A stretch of DNA of 64,000 nt from an uncultured Oscillospiraceae bacterium (GTDB lineage: Bacteria > Bacillota > Clostridia > Oscillospirales > Oscillospiraceae). Positions 32,729 to 42,700 of the stretch are shown piece by piece. The number at the start of each line of letters is the position of its first letter. Within the stretch, counting starts at the first letter, position 1. The DNA is taken from NCBI GenBank assembly GCA_902478785.1, contig CABSMJ010000001.1, positions 124,001 to 188,000 of the forward strand. Reading direction: 5' to 3'. The position numbers and the translations under genes are program-made. Under the pieces are notes generated by a model that was not told the DNA's origin, searched no databases, and saw nothing but the letters and a program-made list of their open reading frames with translations.

Positions 32729-33760
32729 ATGGAAAGCAATCTGTCCCGCATTTTAATTGAGACCACCGTTCGGCAAACTCTGAAGGGACTGAAAGAGAAC
32801 CCCAAAAGGAGCATCAGGAATCTGGTTGACATGGCACTGCATTTTTCAGAAGGCCGGTTTCAGAGCCGTTTTTTTGAGACGGCCCACACCATGCTGGAGC
32901 ATGAGGACAGTGCATACTACGCTCTGGTGGAAGATGCCGCCAACCACATTGACACGGAGCACCTGGTGAAATTCGGCATGAACCTGGGCTACAACAGCTG
33001 CACCCGGGGAGCCCAGCGCATCCGCATGAATGAAGCCCAGCTGGGCTTCAACATCCCCTGGACCGTGCTCTTTCATATGGAGCATCCCCAATGTTCCGAT
33101 CACTTCTCCCAATACGACAGCGCCATAGAGGAAGGCGAATCGCTTGGGATCTACTGCTGGATGCTCCTGTCCCAGGGCAATCTCCTGGAGCTGCTCCCAC
33201 TCATCGAGCATCACCCTGACAGCGCCTTTTTCCTCTTCTGTCAGTCCGAGGATGTAACTGCCGCTGTTCTGGATGAGATCGCTCCTCTCAAGCACCTCAT
33301 GCTGGTGGTCCGCTGGGACGACGGGGCTGACGAGGCCTGTGCCATGCTGAGAAACGCTCAGCTGCCGTATTCGGTCTACTATCCCTACTCACACAATGAT
33401 CTGCCCTCCATTCTCAACGGAGATCTGCTTTGTGACACGCAGCAGCTGCACCCCCTGTTCACAGTGCTGGCGGCCAAGCCGGACTGCCCGGCCGATCTGA
33501 GGCGTCTGGCCCATCAGGCCGCGGTGGAGGTGCGAAAGGGACAGACCTATCAGACCGTGCCCTGGGAGCTCTCCTACGACACCAGGAATCTGGATGAAAT
33601 CATCTCCGATGACGCCTGCTGTGTCTTTTTTGATGGGCAGGGGCAGATGTTTGCTCTGGACAATCCAGAGCGCGCTCCCTTGGGCAATCTGTTTGAGGAG
33701 GGACTGACCCCGCTGATTCAGCGTGCCTATCCCAAACCCGCATCGGTCACTTCTAAATAG
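32729..33760 (+). CDS. Radical SAM-like protein that lost the iron-sulfur and SAM motifs
   Basis: Protein of 343 aa aligned by eye with 31142-32503. The shared frame is: helical N-terminus, then NIPWTVLF against NVPWAILL, EEGESLGIYCWMLL against RQGKELGTYMYIYT, and EHHPDSAFFLFCQSE against EMHPDCEFLAFTNGT. Where the partner has CNMHCTGC this protein has HPQCSDHF, and GGEP is replaced by SQGN. It therefore cannot bind a radical SAM cluster. It may be a partner or regulator of the active enzyme across the divergent promoter (inference). Start ATG 32729 with GGAAGGAG. Confidence 0.8.
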   Translation: MESNLSRILIETTVRQTLKGLKENPKRSIRNLVDMALHFSEGRFQSRFFETAHTMLEHEDSAYYALVEDAANHIDTEHLVKFGMNLGYNSCTRGAQRIRMNEAQLGFNIPWTVLFHMEHPQCSDHFSQYDSAIEEGESLGIYCWMLLSQGNLLELLPLIEHHPDSAFFLFCQSEDVTAAVLDEIAPLKHLMLVVRWDDGADEACAMLRNAQLPYSVYYPYSHNDLPSILNGDLLCDTQQLHPLFTVLAAKPDCPADLRRLAHQAAVEVRKGQTYQTVPWELSYDTRNLDEIISDDACCVFFDGQGQMFALDNPERAPLGNLFEEGLTPLIQRAYPKPASVTSK

Positions 33761-33768
33761 ACAGCAAA

Positions 33769-33811
33769 AGAGGGCGTACCGCAACGTCTGTGCGGTACGC
33801 CCTCTCTTTTG
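33769..33811. terminator. Bidirectional terminator
   Basis: Perfect 15-bp stem (AGAGGGCGTACCGCA and complement, 7-nt loop) with TTTT to the right and A-rich sequence to the left, between convergent genes ending at 33760 and 33849. Confidence 0.88.
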
Positions 33812-33848
33812 ATCTGCCTATGCAGGGTGTTTCCCCCTGCCAGTTCCA

Positions 33849-34433
33849 TCAGGAGGATTCCTGCTCCGCCTGAACCAGCTCCCGACAGATGGAGCGGGCA
33901 CTTTCTTCCATAAGCGCCTTCACTTTCTCCAGAAATTGCTCCGGCGGCATGCACTCCTTAGTCAGCAGCCACCGCTCCATGGCGCAGATCACCGCGTCTG
34001 TGAAAAAGTCCATGGTGAATTGGTCCAGCTGCTTTTGTCCAAAGAGAGCGGAAATACGATCCGCCAAAAGCGGCTGAATATACTCCCGGAAGTGGTCACT
34101 GAAAGAATTTTGCCCCTTGATTTGCAGAGCCTTCCGGTAGAATCCGTGATTGTGATAAAAATATTGGCAGATCTTCTCGATAAAGGCCCAGCGCTCCTTG
34201 TAATTGGAGCGGCTTACGTCCAAATTCTCGTCTTTCAGCAGGGCAATGAACTCGGTATCGAAAATCCAATTCACAAGGTCATATTTGTCCTTAAAGTGGT
34301 AGTAGAAGCTTTTGCGGTTCATATCACACCGCTCACAGATCTGTGCCACATTGATCTTTTCAAAGGGCTGCTCCGCCATCAGCTCTTTCAGCGAAGTCGC
34401 CAAGGCCCGCTTGGTAATATTGGAATCTGCCAT
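33849..34433 (-). CDS. TetR-family regulator (DhaS-like C-terminus)
   Basis: Regulator of 194 aa. The N-terminal helix-turn-helix spans PFEKINVAQICERCDMNRKS and FYYHFKDKYDLVNWIF, which marks the TetR subgroup with the DhaS-type C-terminal domain. Start ATG 34433 after AAAGGAGG; an upstream extension was rejected. A target is not evident: no copy of a long palindrome was found at its own start. Paralogue of 46683-47291. Confidence 0.9.
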   Translation of the reverse strand: MADSNITKRALATSLKELMAEQPFEKINVAQICERCDMNRKSFYYHFKDKYDLVNWIFDTEFIALLKDENLDVSRSNYKERWAFIEKICQYFYHNHGFYRKALQIKGQNSFSDHFREYIQPLLADRISALFGQKQLDQFTMDFFTDAVICAMERWLLTKECMPPEQFLEKVKALMEESARSICRELVQAEQESS

Positions 34434-34529
34434 ACACGGCCTCCTTTTTTCCACATCTGCAAATGCTTCATAAAATCGAGGTCCCCGGTTCTCATCATCT
34501 TTGCTGCCCAAAAAATCCTTTCGGCAAGT

Positions 34530-34565
34530 AAAAAAGAGACTTACCTGCCAATACAGATAAGTCTC
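34530..34565 (-). terminator. Rho-independent terminator in the spacer before the TetR gene
   Basis: GAGACTTA and TAAGTCTC arms (14-nt loop) followed by six T on the minus strand. It probably ends the cation exporter transcript (stop at 34758); it could also act as an attenuator for the TetR gene. Confidence 0.7.
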
Positions 34566-34757
34566 GTCATTTAAGATAATACCAGGAAAGCTCCAGGATG
34601 TTGGTATCACCACACCAAAGTGCTGACTACTCCCTTATATGAAAGCAAGTATATCATATTGTCGGATGCTTCTCAACACAATGCGACATTTTATCTTTAG
34701 AATCTTTGGACAAATCCGTTTGTGTGTCCCATTCGTTCTGCGCAAGTACTGCGACGG

Positions 34758-35687
34758 TCAGCAGGCCTCATTGGCGGGGTTCAGATGGATCATAATATGC
34801 TTCACATCAGGGAAGGCATGTTCCACTTCATCGTGAACGTGTTCCGCCACCTTGTGGGCGTCCCGCAAAGACGTTTCCCCATCCACCTGGATCTCCAGAT
34901 CGATATAAACCTTGTTGCCAAACATTCTGGAACGGAGCGAATCCACGCAGACCACGCCGTCCTGCCCGGCAATGTACTCTTCCATTTGTTTATCATAGCT
35001 TTCGCCGCAGGAGGTGTCCAGCAGCTTGGACACGCCGTCTTTCAAAATATCATAAGACGCCTTCACGATAAACAGGCAGATCACCACGCTGGCCACGGAG
35101 TCCATCACAGGAAAGCCCAGCATGGCGCCACCGATGCCGATGAGGGAGCCGATGGAAGAAAATGCGTCGGAGCGATGGTGCCAGGCGTCTGCCAGAAATG
35201 CCGAGGAGTTGATCAGCTTGGCATAATAACGCGTGTACCAATACATGGCCTCCTTGCTCACAATGGAGACGATGGCCGCCACCAGTGCAATGGTGCTGGG
35301 GATGGCAAGGGTCTCATAACTGCCGGAGACGATATGCTCCACCCCCACTTTCCCTACGCCCAGTCCGGTCACCAGCAGAATGATGCCCAAAAACAAAGAC
35401 GCAATACACTCCATGCGCTCATGTCCATAGGGATGGGCAGAGTCCGCTTCTTTTTTAGAGGCTTTCACCCCGATCCAGGCGATCACCGTGGTGATCACAT
35501 CGGAAAAGGAGTGGATCGAGTCGGAGATCATGGCACCGGAGTTGCCCGTGACGCCGGCAAAGAATTTGAATCCGGACAGTACCGCATTGCCGGCAACGCT
35601 GACAAAGGACATTTTGCGGATTGCGGACGCCTCATCAATAGGGTTCTTACGGGAAACGGTATCGGTCTGCTTGTGTGTGGCTTTCAT
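34758..35687 (-). CDS. Cation diffusion facilitator (Co/Ni/Zn-type exporter)
   Basis: Membrane metal exporter of 309 aa with six helices and a cytoplasmic C-terminal domain. The metal-site helices show DSIHSFSDV (helix 2) and DAWHHRSDAFSS (helix 5: the D-x3-D pattern preceded by His). The C-terminal domain has VYIDLEIQVDGETSLRDAH and the final HIMIHLNP. Start ATG 35687 after GAGGAA. A NiCo riboswitch in the leader (35774-35873) indicates export of cobalt or nickel ions. Confidence 0.93.
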   Translation of the reverse strand: MKATHKQTDTVSRKNPIDEASAIRKMSFVSVAGNAVLSGFKFFAGVTGNSGAMISDSIHSFSDVITTVIAWIGVKASKKEADSAHPYGHERMECIASLFLGIILLVTGLGVGKVGVEHIVSGSYETLAIPSTIALVAAIVSIVSKEAMYWYTRYYAKLINSSAFLADAWHHRSDAFSSIGSLIGIGGAMLGFPVMDSVASVVICLFIVKASYDILKDGVSKLLDTSCGESYDKQMEEYIAGQDGVVCVDSLRSRMFGNKVYIDLEIQVDGETSLRDAHKVAEHVHDEVEHAFPDVKHIMIHLNPANEAC

Positions 35688-35773
35688 TGGAAGTTCCTCC
35701 TGTTCATAGTCTTTAGACCAGATGTTTCTCTTGTAAGCACACATTGAAAATTCTCGTTTCCCCAGGTGAATAT

Positions 35774-35873
35774 AAAAAAGCACCTGCGGGACATACAACT
35801 GTCCCGCAGATGCTTTACGTCTGCTGCCATCACGGCCCGGCAAATGACCGCTAGTCATCGCCTGTTCAGTTTG
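35774..35873 (-). promoter_or_regulatory. NiCo (czcD) riboswitch with transcription terminator
   Basis: On the minus strand the leader shows the conserved order of the NiCo aptamer: AACTGAACAGG, GCCGGGC, GGCAGCAGA, then ATCTGCGGGACAGTT, whose last bases close the P1 stem with the first AACTG. The terminator hairpin 35778-35815 (CTGCGGGAC with GTCCCGCAG, then TTTTTT) uses the same GGGAC bases, so aptamer folding and termination exclude each other. Known NiCo riboswitches switch expression on with Co or Ni. Confidence 0.85.
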
Positions 35874-35927
35874 TACTGTTGAACTCGCATTCCAAAGGGA
35901 ATGTAATGCAGTGCAAAGAGTGACTTC

Positions 35928-35956
35928 ACTTTACATGGGAAGCGGCTCTTTGTCAA
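35928..35956 (-). promoter_or_regulatory. Promoter of the riboswitch/exporter transcript
   Basis: TTGACA (35956-35951), 17 nt, TAAAGT (35933-35928). Confidence 0.6.
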
Positions 35957-35972
35957 GAATTTTTCTCAATTT

Positions 35973-36004
35973 TTTTGGGACAAACTATGGGTTTTGTCCC
36001 AAAA
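35973..36004. repeat. 12-bp perfect inverted repeat upstream of the exporter promoter
   Basis: TTTTGGGACAAA (35973-35984) and TTTGTCCCAAAA (35993-36004), 8-nt centre. No T-tract; a possible operator or weak hairpin. The following 36005-36276 contains no gene. Confidence 0.55.
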
Positions 36005-36276
36005 TGTAACACTAACCATGCGGCTGAGGAAAAGTGTAACGCAAGCAGCACTTTGCCCAATGAAACTGTATGATCTTATGATTACAATATCCCTTGCATG
36101 TGCAGGCAATGTTTGTGAAGATCCGGCCGCATCCGCTGATTTGAGAAGCAACCGATCACAGGGAGCTCAAACGCAGCACTCCCATTCCCGCTGACTCCTG
36201 CGGCCGGCCGCAAGGTGCGAGGGTTTCTGTTACGCACACTCAATCCCCAACTTTTTTGATTTGGAGGAATGCTTTC

Positions 36277-36831
36277 ATGAAAGGTTTAAGAGAATCTGCC
36301 GCAAGCCTCGCCCTGTGTATTGTGGAATTGGTTGCGGGTATTCTTCTTTTGCTTGACCCGGTCAAATTTACTTCCACGGTCATCATAGGGATTGGCGTGG
36401 TACTGATCATCCTGGGTCTTATTGAGGTTGTTAACTATTTCAGGACAGACGCAAAAGTCGCCGCCCTTGGGCAGATGCTCACCAAGGGGCTTATCTCACT
36501 TCTCGCCGGAGCATTTTGCGTTGTGCAATGGGACTGGTTTCTTGTCACCTTCCCCGTATTGACCATGGTGTACGGGATTCTCATTTTATTGACTGGTATC
36601 AGCAAAATTCAGCTGACAATTGACATGGTCCGCTTAAGGGGCAGCCGATGGAGATGGGCCGCGGTCAACGCATCTCTCACCCTGATCTGCGCCACTTTGA
36701 TTCTAGGCAAGCCCTTTGCCTCCACAGAAGTTCTGTGGTCCTTTACCGGTGCCGCACTGGTAGGCATGGGGATCTTTGACTTGGCTGTGCTCATTCTTTG
36801 CAGAAAGGCGAAAGGAGCGGACACCCTATGA
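36277..36831 (+). CDS. HdeD/DUF308-family membrane protein
   Basis: Membrane protein of 184 aa with six predicted helices in three pairs; the repeat unit LVAGILLLLDPVKF...IIGIGVVLIILGLIEVVNYF is typical of DUF308. Start ATG 36277 after TTGGAGG. Its stop overlaps the permease start by 4 nt (ATGA). In enterobacteria HdeD aids acid resistance; the role in Clostridia is unknown. Confidence 0.9.
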   Translation: MKGLRESAASLALCIVELVAGILLLLDPVKFTSTVIIGIGVVLIILGLIEVVNYFRTDAKVAALGQMLTKGLISLLAGAFCVVQWDWFLVTFPVLTMVYGILILLTGISKIQLTIDMVRLRGSRWRWAAVNASLTLICATLILGKPFASTEVLWSFTGAALVGMGIFDLAVLILCRKAKGADTL

Positions 36832-37952
36832 ATATTAACTGGAAATCCTGTGCCAGAATCGCCATCTCCACCTTTCTTTTGTATTTGGGCATTACCTACT
36901 GGCCCGCCTTTGCCAATTTGCTTACCCGAGTGCTCCAGGCCGCCATGCCTCTGCTGTTGGGCTGCGTGCTCGCATACGCCATCAACATTTTGATGAGCTT
37001 CTATGAAGCCCATTACTTTCCCCGGTCAGTCAACCCCATCCGGAGCAAAACCCGCCGGCCGGTATGTATGCTATCTGCCTTCCTTACCCTGGCGATTCTT
37101 CTGATCTTCGTGGTCAAGCTGGTGGTCCCGGAGCTGGTCTCCTGCATCAAACTGCTGGTCGGGCAAATACCGGGAGCCGTTGACCAGCTGCTCAAGTGGC
37201 TGGAGACCAAAAACATCGTGCCTGAGGATATCCTGGCCTCCTTGCAAACGGTGGATTGGAGGGCAAGGGCCAATCAGGTGCTCAGCATTTTGACCTCTGG
37301 AATCGGCAATGTGATGGGGGTGGCCCTCAGCGCAGCCACCTCGGTCTTCTCCGGTATTGTAACGCTGTTTCTTGCCCTGATTTTCGCCATCTATCTGCTG
37401 CTGGGGAAAGAAAGACTGGGGCGTCAATTTCACCGGCTGATGCTGCGATATGTAAAGCCCAGCATCTATACAAAGGTGCAATATGTCCTCTCCGTCGTCA
37501 ATGATTCGTTCCATAAATACATCGTGGGGCAGTGCACCGAGGCCGTCATTCTGGGGGTGCTGTGCACCATGGGCATGTTGCTCTTGCGCCTTCCCTATGC
37601 CACCATGATCGGCACTGTCATTGCGTTTACCGCCCTGATCCCTGTGGCAGGGGCCTACATCGGTGCAGGTGTGGGCGCGTTTATGATTTTAACGGTCGCT
37701 CCCGTCAAGGCAATCATTTTTCTCATCTTCATCGTAGTTCTGCAGCAGCTGGAGGGCAATCTGATCTACCCCCGCGTTGTCGGCTCCTCCCTGGGGCTCC
37801 CGGCCATATGGGTGCTGACCGCAGTCACGGTAGGCGGCGGCTTGATGGGAATTGCGGGAATGCTTTTGTGCGTGCCGCTGGCTGCAGCTGTCTACCGGCT
37901 TGTGAAAGAAGACGTCAATCGATCTCAGACAAAGGAGTGTATCCGTATATGA
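36828..37952 (+). CDS. AI-2E family transporter
   Basis: Membrane protein of 374 aa in the AI-2E/PerM family: N-terminal helices, a soluble amphipathic middle (KLLVGQIPGAVDQLLKWLE), then VNDSFHKYIVGQCTEAVILG, LIPVAGAYIGAGVGAF and VLQQLEGNLIYPRVVGSSLG, the family signature. Members export varied substrates; autoinducer transport is established for only a few. Overlaps the following glycosidase gene by 4 nt, so all three are translationally coupled. Confidence 0.93.
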   Translation: MNINWKSCARIAISTFLLYLGITYWPAFANLLTRVLQAAMPLLLGCVLAYAINILMSFYEAHYFPRSVNPIRSKTRRPVCMLSAFLTLAILLIFVVKLVVPELVSCIKLLVGQIPGAVDQLLKWLETKNIVPEDILASLQTVDWRARANQVLSILTSGIGNVMGVALSAATSVFSGIVTLFLALIFAIYLLLGKERLGRQFHRLMLRYVKPSIYTKVQYVLSVVNDSFHKYIVGQCTEAVILGVLCTMGMLLLRLPYATMIGTVIAFTALIPVAGAYIGAGVGAFMILTVAPVKAIIFLIFIVVLQQLEGNLIYPRVVGSSLGLPAIWVLTAVTVGGGLMGIAGMLLCVPLAAAVYRLVKEDVNRSQTKECIRI

Positions 37953-39481
37953 AAAACACAAACCAAGCTGTGCAAGAAATCATCCCCTTGGAGGCCCAGC
38001 CGTCCCGCCTGATCCGCCATGTGGACAAGCGGCTCATGTCCTATAATATTGAGATGACCGAAATAACCGGCGGCACCTTCTGGAAGGCATATACGCCGGA
38101 GCAGATCGCAGGCACCGAGGCCTTTTCCCCCATCACGAATTTACAGGATGTGACTGCCGCGCCGGAACTGGTGCAGTACTATCCCCCCATTAACCTATAT
38201 AACAAGCAGCTGCGAGAGCTGGCCAAGCAGCTTGGTCCTGCCTGGGTTCGGGTGTCCGGCACCTGGGCCACAAAGACCTACTATGACTTTGACGGCGTCA
38301 CCGACGGCAAAGCGCCGGCAGGCTATGCCAGTGTTCTCACCGAGGCGCAGTGGCGGGGTGTTCTGGACTTTGTCCGATATGTGGGGGCAAAGCTTCTGAT
38401 CTCTGTCAGCAACTGCACAGGGGACCACCCGGACGGCGGACCGCTGGATCTGACGCAAGCCAAGAAGATTTTTGATTTCAGTCACCGATATGGGGTGGAC
38501 ATCGACGCCGTTGAGTTCATGAATGAGCCCAACATGCTGGAGCTTTCCGGCGCGCCCAAGGGCTATACCGCCGCAGACTATGCCCGGGACCAGGATATCC
38601 TATACGCGTGGGTGCGGGAAAACTACCCCAGCTGCCTCCTGGTCGGCCCGTGCACCACCGGTGATCCTGGCGCAAATGTCCAGGGGGGCGGCTTTGGCGC
38701 CGGAATCGGCACTTTGGTCAAGGCCTGTACCACCCAGGAGCTGTTGGCAGGCACCACAGTAAAACTGGACGTCTTTAGCTATCACTACTACAATGGCATC
38801 TCCGAACGAATGGCCTCCCTGATGCCGTCCGCTCACTGGTCCGGGCAGCTGGCCCACAGCGACGCATATCTGGCGGTGGCTCCCGCCTGCGCCAAGGCCC
38901 ACGCAGCTCTCAGAGATCAGTTTGTCCCCGGAGGGCAGATGTGGGTCACTGAGTCCGGCGATGCCGGTGGCGGCGGTGACACCTGGGCGTCCACCTATCT
39001 GGACGTTCTGCGCACGCTCAACGAGCTGGGCAGTTTCGCCACCATCACAGACGGCGTGATCTTCCACAACACTCTGGCCTCCTCTGACTACGGCTTTTTA
39101 GAGCACGGCACCTTCCAGCCCCGTCCCAACTACTTTGCCGTCTTGCTCTGGAATCGGCTGATGGGCACGGACGTGTACGACTGCAACAATCCCGACCGGG
39201 AGGGTGCACACATCTACTGCCACTCCCGCCGAGATGGCAAGCCCGGCGTCGTGTATCTGGTCATCAACAACTCCCTGACCAACACCACCACTGTGGAGCT
39301 GCCCAAGGAGGCCATGCGCTATACGCTCCACGCCAAAACCATGCGCTCGCCTGTGATGCAGCTCAACGGCAGCGATCTCACAGGAGTGCAAGGCGGTGCT
39401 CTCCCCGAGCAGGTGCCGCAAAAGCAGCCGGCAGGCGTTGTTGACCTGGCTCCCGGAAGCTGCACGTTTTTCGTTTTGTAA
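37949..39481 (+). CDS. Glycoside hydrolase family 79 (heparanase/beta-glucuronidase-like)
   Basis: Enzyme of 510 aa, no signal peptide. TIM barrel with the acid/base Glu in DAVEFMNEPNM (the GH-A NEP motif) and the nucleophile Glu in MWVTESGDAGGGG, equivalent to ETSSAYGGG of heparanase. The C-terminal beta domain also follows heparanase: PRPNYFAVLLWNRLMGTDVY, VMQLNGSDL and the end DLAPGSCTFFVL. It should cleave a beta-glucuronidic bond. Because it lacks an export signal, its substrate is probably an imported oligosaccharide or glucuronide, unless secretion is unconventional (inference). Last gene of the coupled trio. Confidence 0.85.
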   Translation: MKNTNQAVQEIIPLEAQPSRLIRHVDKRLMSYNIEMTEITGGTFWKAYTPEQIAGTEAFSPITNLQDVTAAPELVQYYPPINLYNKQLRELAKQLGPAWVRVSGTWATKTYYDFDGVTDGKAPAGYASVLTEAQWRGVLDFVRYVGAKLLISVSNCTGDHPDGGPLDLTQAKKIFDFSHRYGVDIDAVEFMNEPNMLELSGAPKGYTAADYARDQDILYAWVRENYPSCLLVGPCTTGDPGANVQGGGFGAGIGTLVKACTTQELLAGTTVKLDVFSYHYYNGISERMASLMPSAHWSGQLAHSDAYLAVAPACAKAHAALRDQFVPGGQMWVTESGDAGGGGDTWASTYLDVLRTLNELGSFATITDGVIFHNTLASSDYGFLEHGTFQPRPNYFAVLLWNRLMGTDVYDCNNPDREGAHIYCHSRRDGKPGVVYLVINNSLTNTTTVELPKEAMRYTLHAKTMRSPVMQLNGSDLTGVQGGALPEQVPQKQPAGVVDLAPGSCTFFVL

Positions 39482-39534
39482 GCACAGCTCTTCCTTTTCC
39501 CCCAGATTGCACAGGTCTGTTATCCCTGCGCGCA

Positions 39535-39568
39535 AAAATAGCCACACCTTTCGGTGTGGCTATTTTTT
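39535..39568 (+). terminator. Rho-independent terminator of the GH79 operon
   Basis: AAAATAGCCACACC and complement with TTTC loop, T-rich 3' end, 54 nt after the stop. Confidence 0.88.
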
Positions 39569-39780
39569 AGGCCGCCGTCAGCAAAACATTCTCCCCTCCG
39601 CAGCCATTGAAAGCTTCAGAAATCCCATCCGGGTGATGCTCCCAAAGGTCGTCCCGGAGCCTCCTTATCCCGTGCCGCGCGGTCCTGTACGCCTAAGTAT
39701 CGCGCACCTAGTGGGATTGGGAAATGGGCGTGCGCCTTCCCCACCATTGGGAGATTGCAGCCCATAAAAGAGATAGCACC

Positions 39781-42700
39781 TCAGCTGTTGCCGCCTGTCC
39801 TGTGTTGTCTGCTGCGGCGACGGCGAAGCAAAAGCACCACCGCAAGTCCCACCAGTGCAAGTCCGCCAATGACGGCCACAAGGACGCTCCAATTGGCCGC
39901 TCCCTCTGTGACACAGAAGGTGATGGGATTGTCCTGCGCACGCAGCAGCAGATACTGCCCGTCGGTCTCATAGTCCTGACGGCTCCAGGAGCCGTCCTCC
40001 CCCAGCACCCAGAGCGTATACCGCTTTCCCGTGTCCGGCAGGCGGTAGTGCACGGTGTAGGTTCCCTGCTCCAGGTCCGGGTCATCCACCTCCACGGTGT
40101 AGGCGGTGCCGGAGTGGTGCACGCTGCCGTCGGTCCAGGTCACCTCCTTGGTGGTATGGGTGACCGTGGCCTGGGTGCTGAAGCTGCCGTCCACCAGAAT
40201 CTCAGGCAGCTCTCCGCCGTCTGTCAGAGCCGAGGTATAGGGGGTGTACTCCGCCTCCAGGGTCTGGCTGGCGGTGAGGCAGGTGTAGTCCAGATCCGGC
40301 CAGGAGGCGGAATATCCCTTTTTGGCCGGGATCTCCGGCAGAGCCTCGATTCCGCCTCCATACTGGAAGGGAATCACCGCCACGGTCACACCGTCGGCCA
40401 CAAAGGTGAGCTCCAGCTGGGAAAACAGCTCCGGCACGCCGGAGGTGGTGCACAGCGTGTCAAAATCCACCGGCTCCGCCTTCCCTGCGTAGCTGATTCC
40501 GTCCAGAGCGCCCAGATCGTCACTGGTAAAGGTGTTGCCTTGCAGCTGGCCGCCGCTGTCCATATCTCCGGCCACAGCGCCCAGATAGGCGCTTCCCTTC
40601 TCGATGTCCACCAGGGTGTGGCAGTTCACCACCGTGGCGCCCAGGCCGGCCACGCCGCCCACGTAGTCGCCGCCGGAGAGATGGCACTTGCTCCAGCTGT
40701 CCCGGATGCTTCCCCAGGAGGCTCCGGCAATGCCGCCCACATAGTCGCCGTCCGTACTGGACACGGTGCCGTAGTTCTCACATCCGCTGACCCGGCCCAA
40801 ATCCATCAGGCCCACCACGCCGCCGGCACAGTCCTGCTTGCCGGTGATCTCCCCGGTGTTGACACAGGAGACGGCTGCGGCCCTGGTCTGATAGCGGAAA
40901 TCCAGGGACCGGTCCCCCTGCTGCACCAGATCATCCTCCGGGTCAAAGTCATACTCAATGGCCATGGAGCCTACGACGCCAGCCACATTGATGTCCCCCT
41001 CCACGGTCCCCTGGTTCCGGGAATCGGAGAGAAAGCCGGTGTCCGCCTGGCCGGTCTCCTGGTCGGAAACATCCTCAAACCGGTCCTTGAGGTCCTCGTC
41101 AGCAGAGCCCTGCAACATATCCCGGAGCAGATCGGTGATGACGCCAAATTGGTCGCTGATGCCCTCCAGGTCGTCCAGCAGCGTATCGCTGGTGCTGGAC
41201 ATGGTCTCCCGCAGGGCATCCCCGTCGTCCAACAGGCCGGAAAAGATATCTCCCAGGGCGTCTCCCTGCTCCCGGAGGGTGCTGTCAATGGGGCGGATGG
41301 TGATGGTGGGGCGTGTGGACAGCTCCCGGAAGATGCGGGAAAGGGACTCGCTCATGCCCGAAAGCTGGGTCGAGAGCTGCCAGGCCGTGTTTCCGGCCTT
41401 GTGCAGCTGCGCCGCGGCGTCTCCCGCCTGGGTCAGCGCCTCCTTCAGCTGGCGCACCGCCGCTGCACTGGTTTCCGCGGCCCGGGAAAAGTCCTCCATA
41501 GCGGAGGACAGGTCCTCTCCGGCCCGCTGCAGCTCCAGACGGGCCTCCTCCCACGGGTCGGCATCGCCAGCGGCCAGATTCCACTGGGTTCCGATGGTCT
41601 GCAGCGACTGGGCGGCAGTTTTGATGCTCCTCAGGTCGGTGCGGACAGCGGACAGCTGGCTGCTGTCCTTCCCCGGCACCTTCCCCAGGTCTGTCTCCAG
41701 TTGGGCCTCTGCGGTCTCCGCCTCCGTCAGGGCGCTGTTCAGGCCCTCCATCGCCGACTTCCAGCGCTCCCCTTCCGGTGCGCTGGAACTTCCCAGGAGC
41801 TTGGAGACCTGGTCTCCCGCCGCACACAGCGCCTCCCGGGCGGCCGTGAACTCAGTCAGGTCCGTCTCCAGGGCCTTCTCCGCCGCCGCGTCTCCCATCT
41901 GTACCTGGGCAAGGGTCTGGGCCAGCTTTGCGCCTGCCGTCTCAAAGGTCCCTTTGGCGGCCAGCAGGGCATCCCCAGCGGCCTTCATCTGCCCGGCAGT
42001 TTCCTGGTTTTCGCCGTCCTGGAGCAGGCGCACCAGCGCCTCTCCCCCCTGCTCTAGACAGTCGGGAAGGGCAGCACAGGCCCTCTGAAACGCTCCCATC
42101 TGATCTGCCAGGGTGGTCCACGTCTGGGTCCCGGAAGCAGTTCCCGCTCTTTTGTCCAGCGCGTTCTGCATCCGGGCAAATCCATCGGCGATCTTTTGGA
42201 AGCTGTCGGCCAGGCCGGACGTGGCCTCCCCCACTTCTGCCGCCCCCTGGTCGGTTTGGGTGGAATCTCCCAGTCCGTCTCGCAGGTGCTTTATGGCCGT
42301 CTTGAGATGTTCCGCGGAATCCCTTCCGTGGTCCGCGGCGGCCTTGAGCTGTGCGGTGGCGCTTTCCATCTGCCCCGCCGCGCCGGCTCCCAGCTGGCCC
42401 GCCGTCTGGGCCTGCTGCGCGGCGTCACCCAGCTGCTCCGCCAGCTTTTCCACCAGATCCATGGCATCTGTGCCATCCTGCACCACAGGGGTCAGGTTGT
42501 CAATGAGCCAGGAGGCCCGGGCCGTCAGGCTGTTGATCTGCCCTATGTTGTCGTTGGCCCAGTCGGCGGCAGCATCCGAGAAGTTCCCAATGGCGTCCTG
42601 GGCCTGGCCCGCCCGCTGGGAGAGCGCCTGCATCCGCTCCGTGAGCTCATCCGAGGCGCCCCGGAGATCCGTCTGGGTCTGATCGATGAGATTGCGGAGG

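Noticed and set aside
39724..42057. A 777-codon open frame on the plus strand opposite the GLUG surface protein gene
   Set aside because: It is antisense to a gene with signal peptide, repeats and anchor; composition is Gly/His/Gln-rich, it has no ribosome binding site or domain, and GC-rich codon bias explains the open frame.
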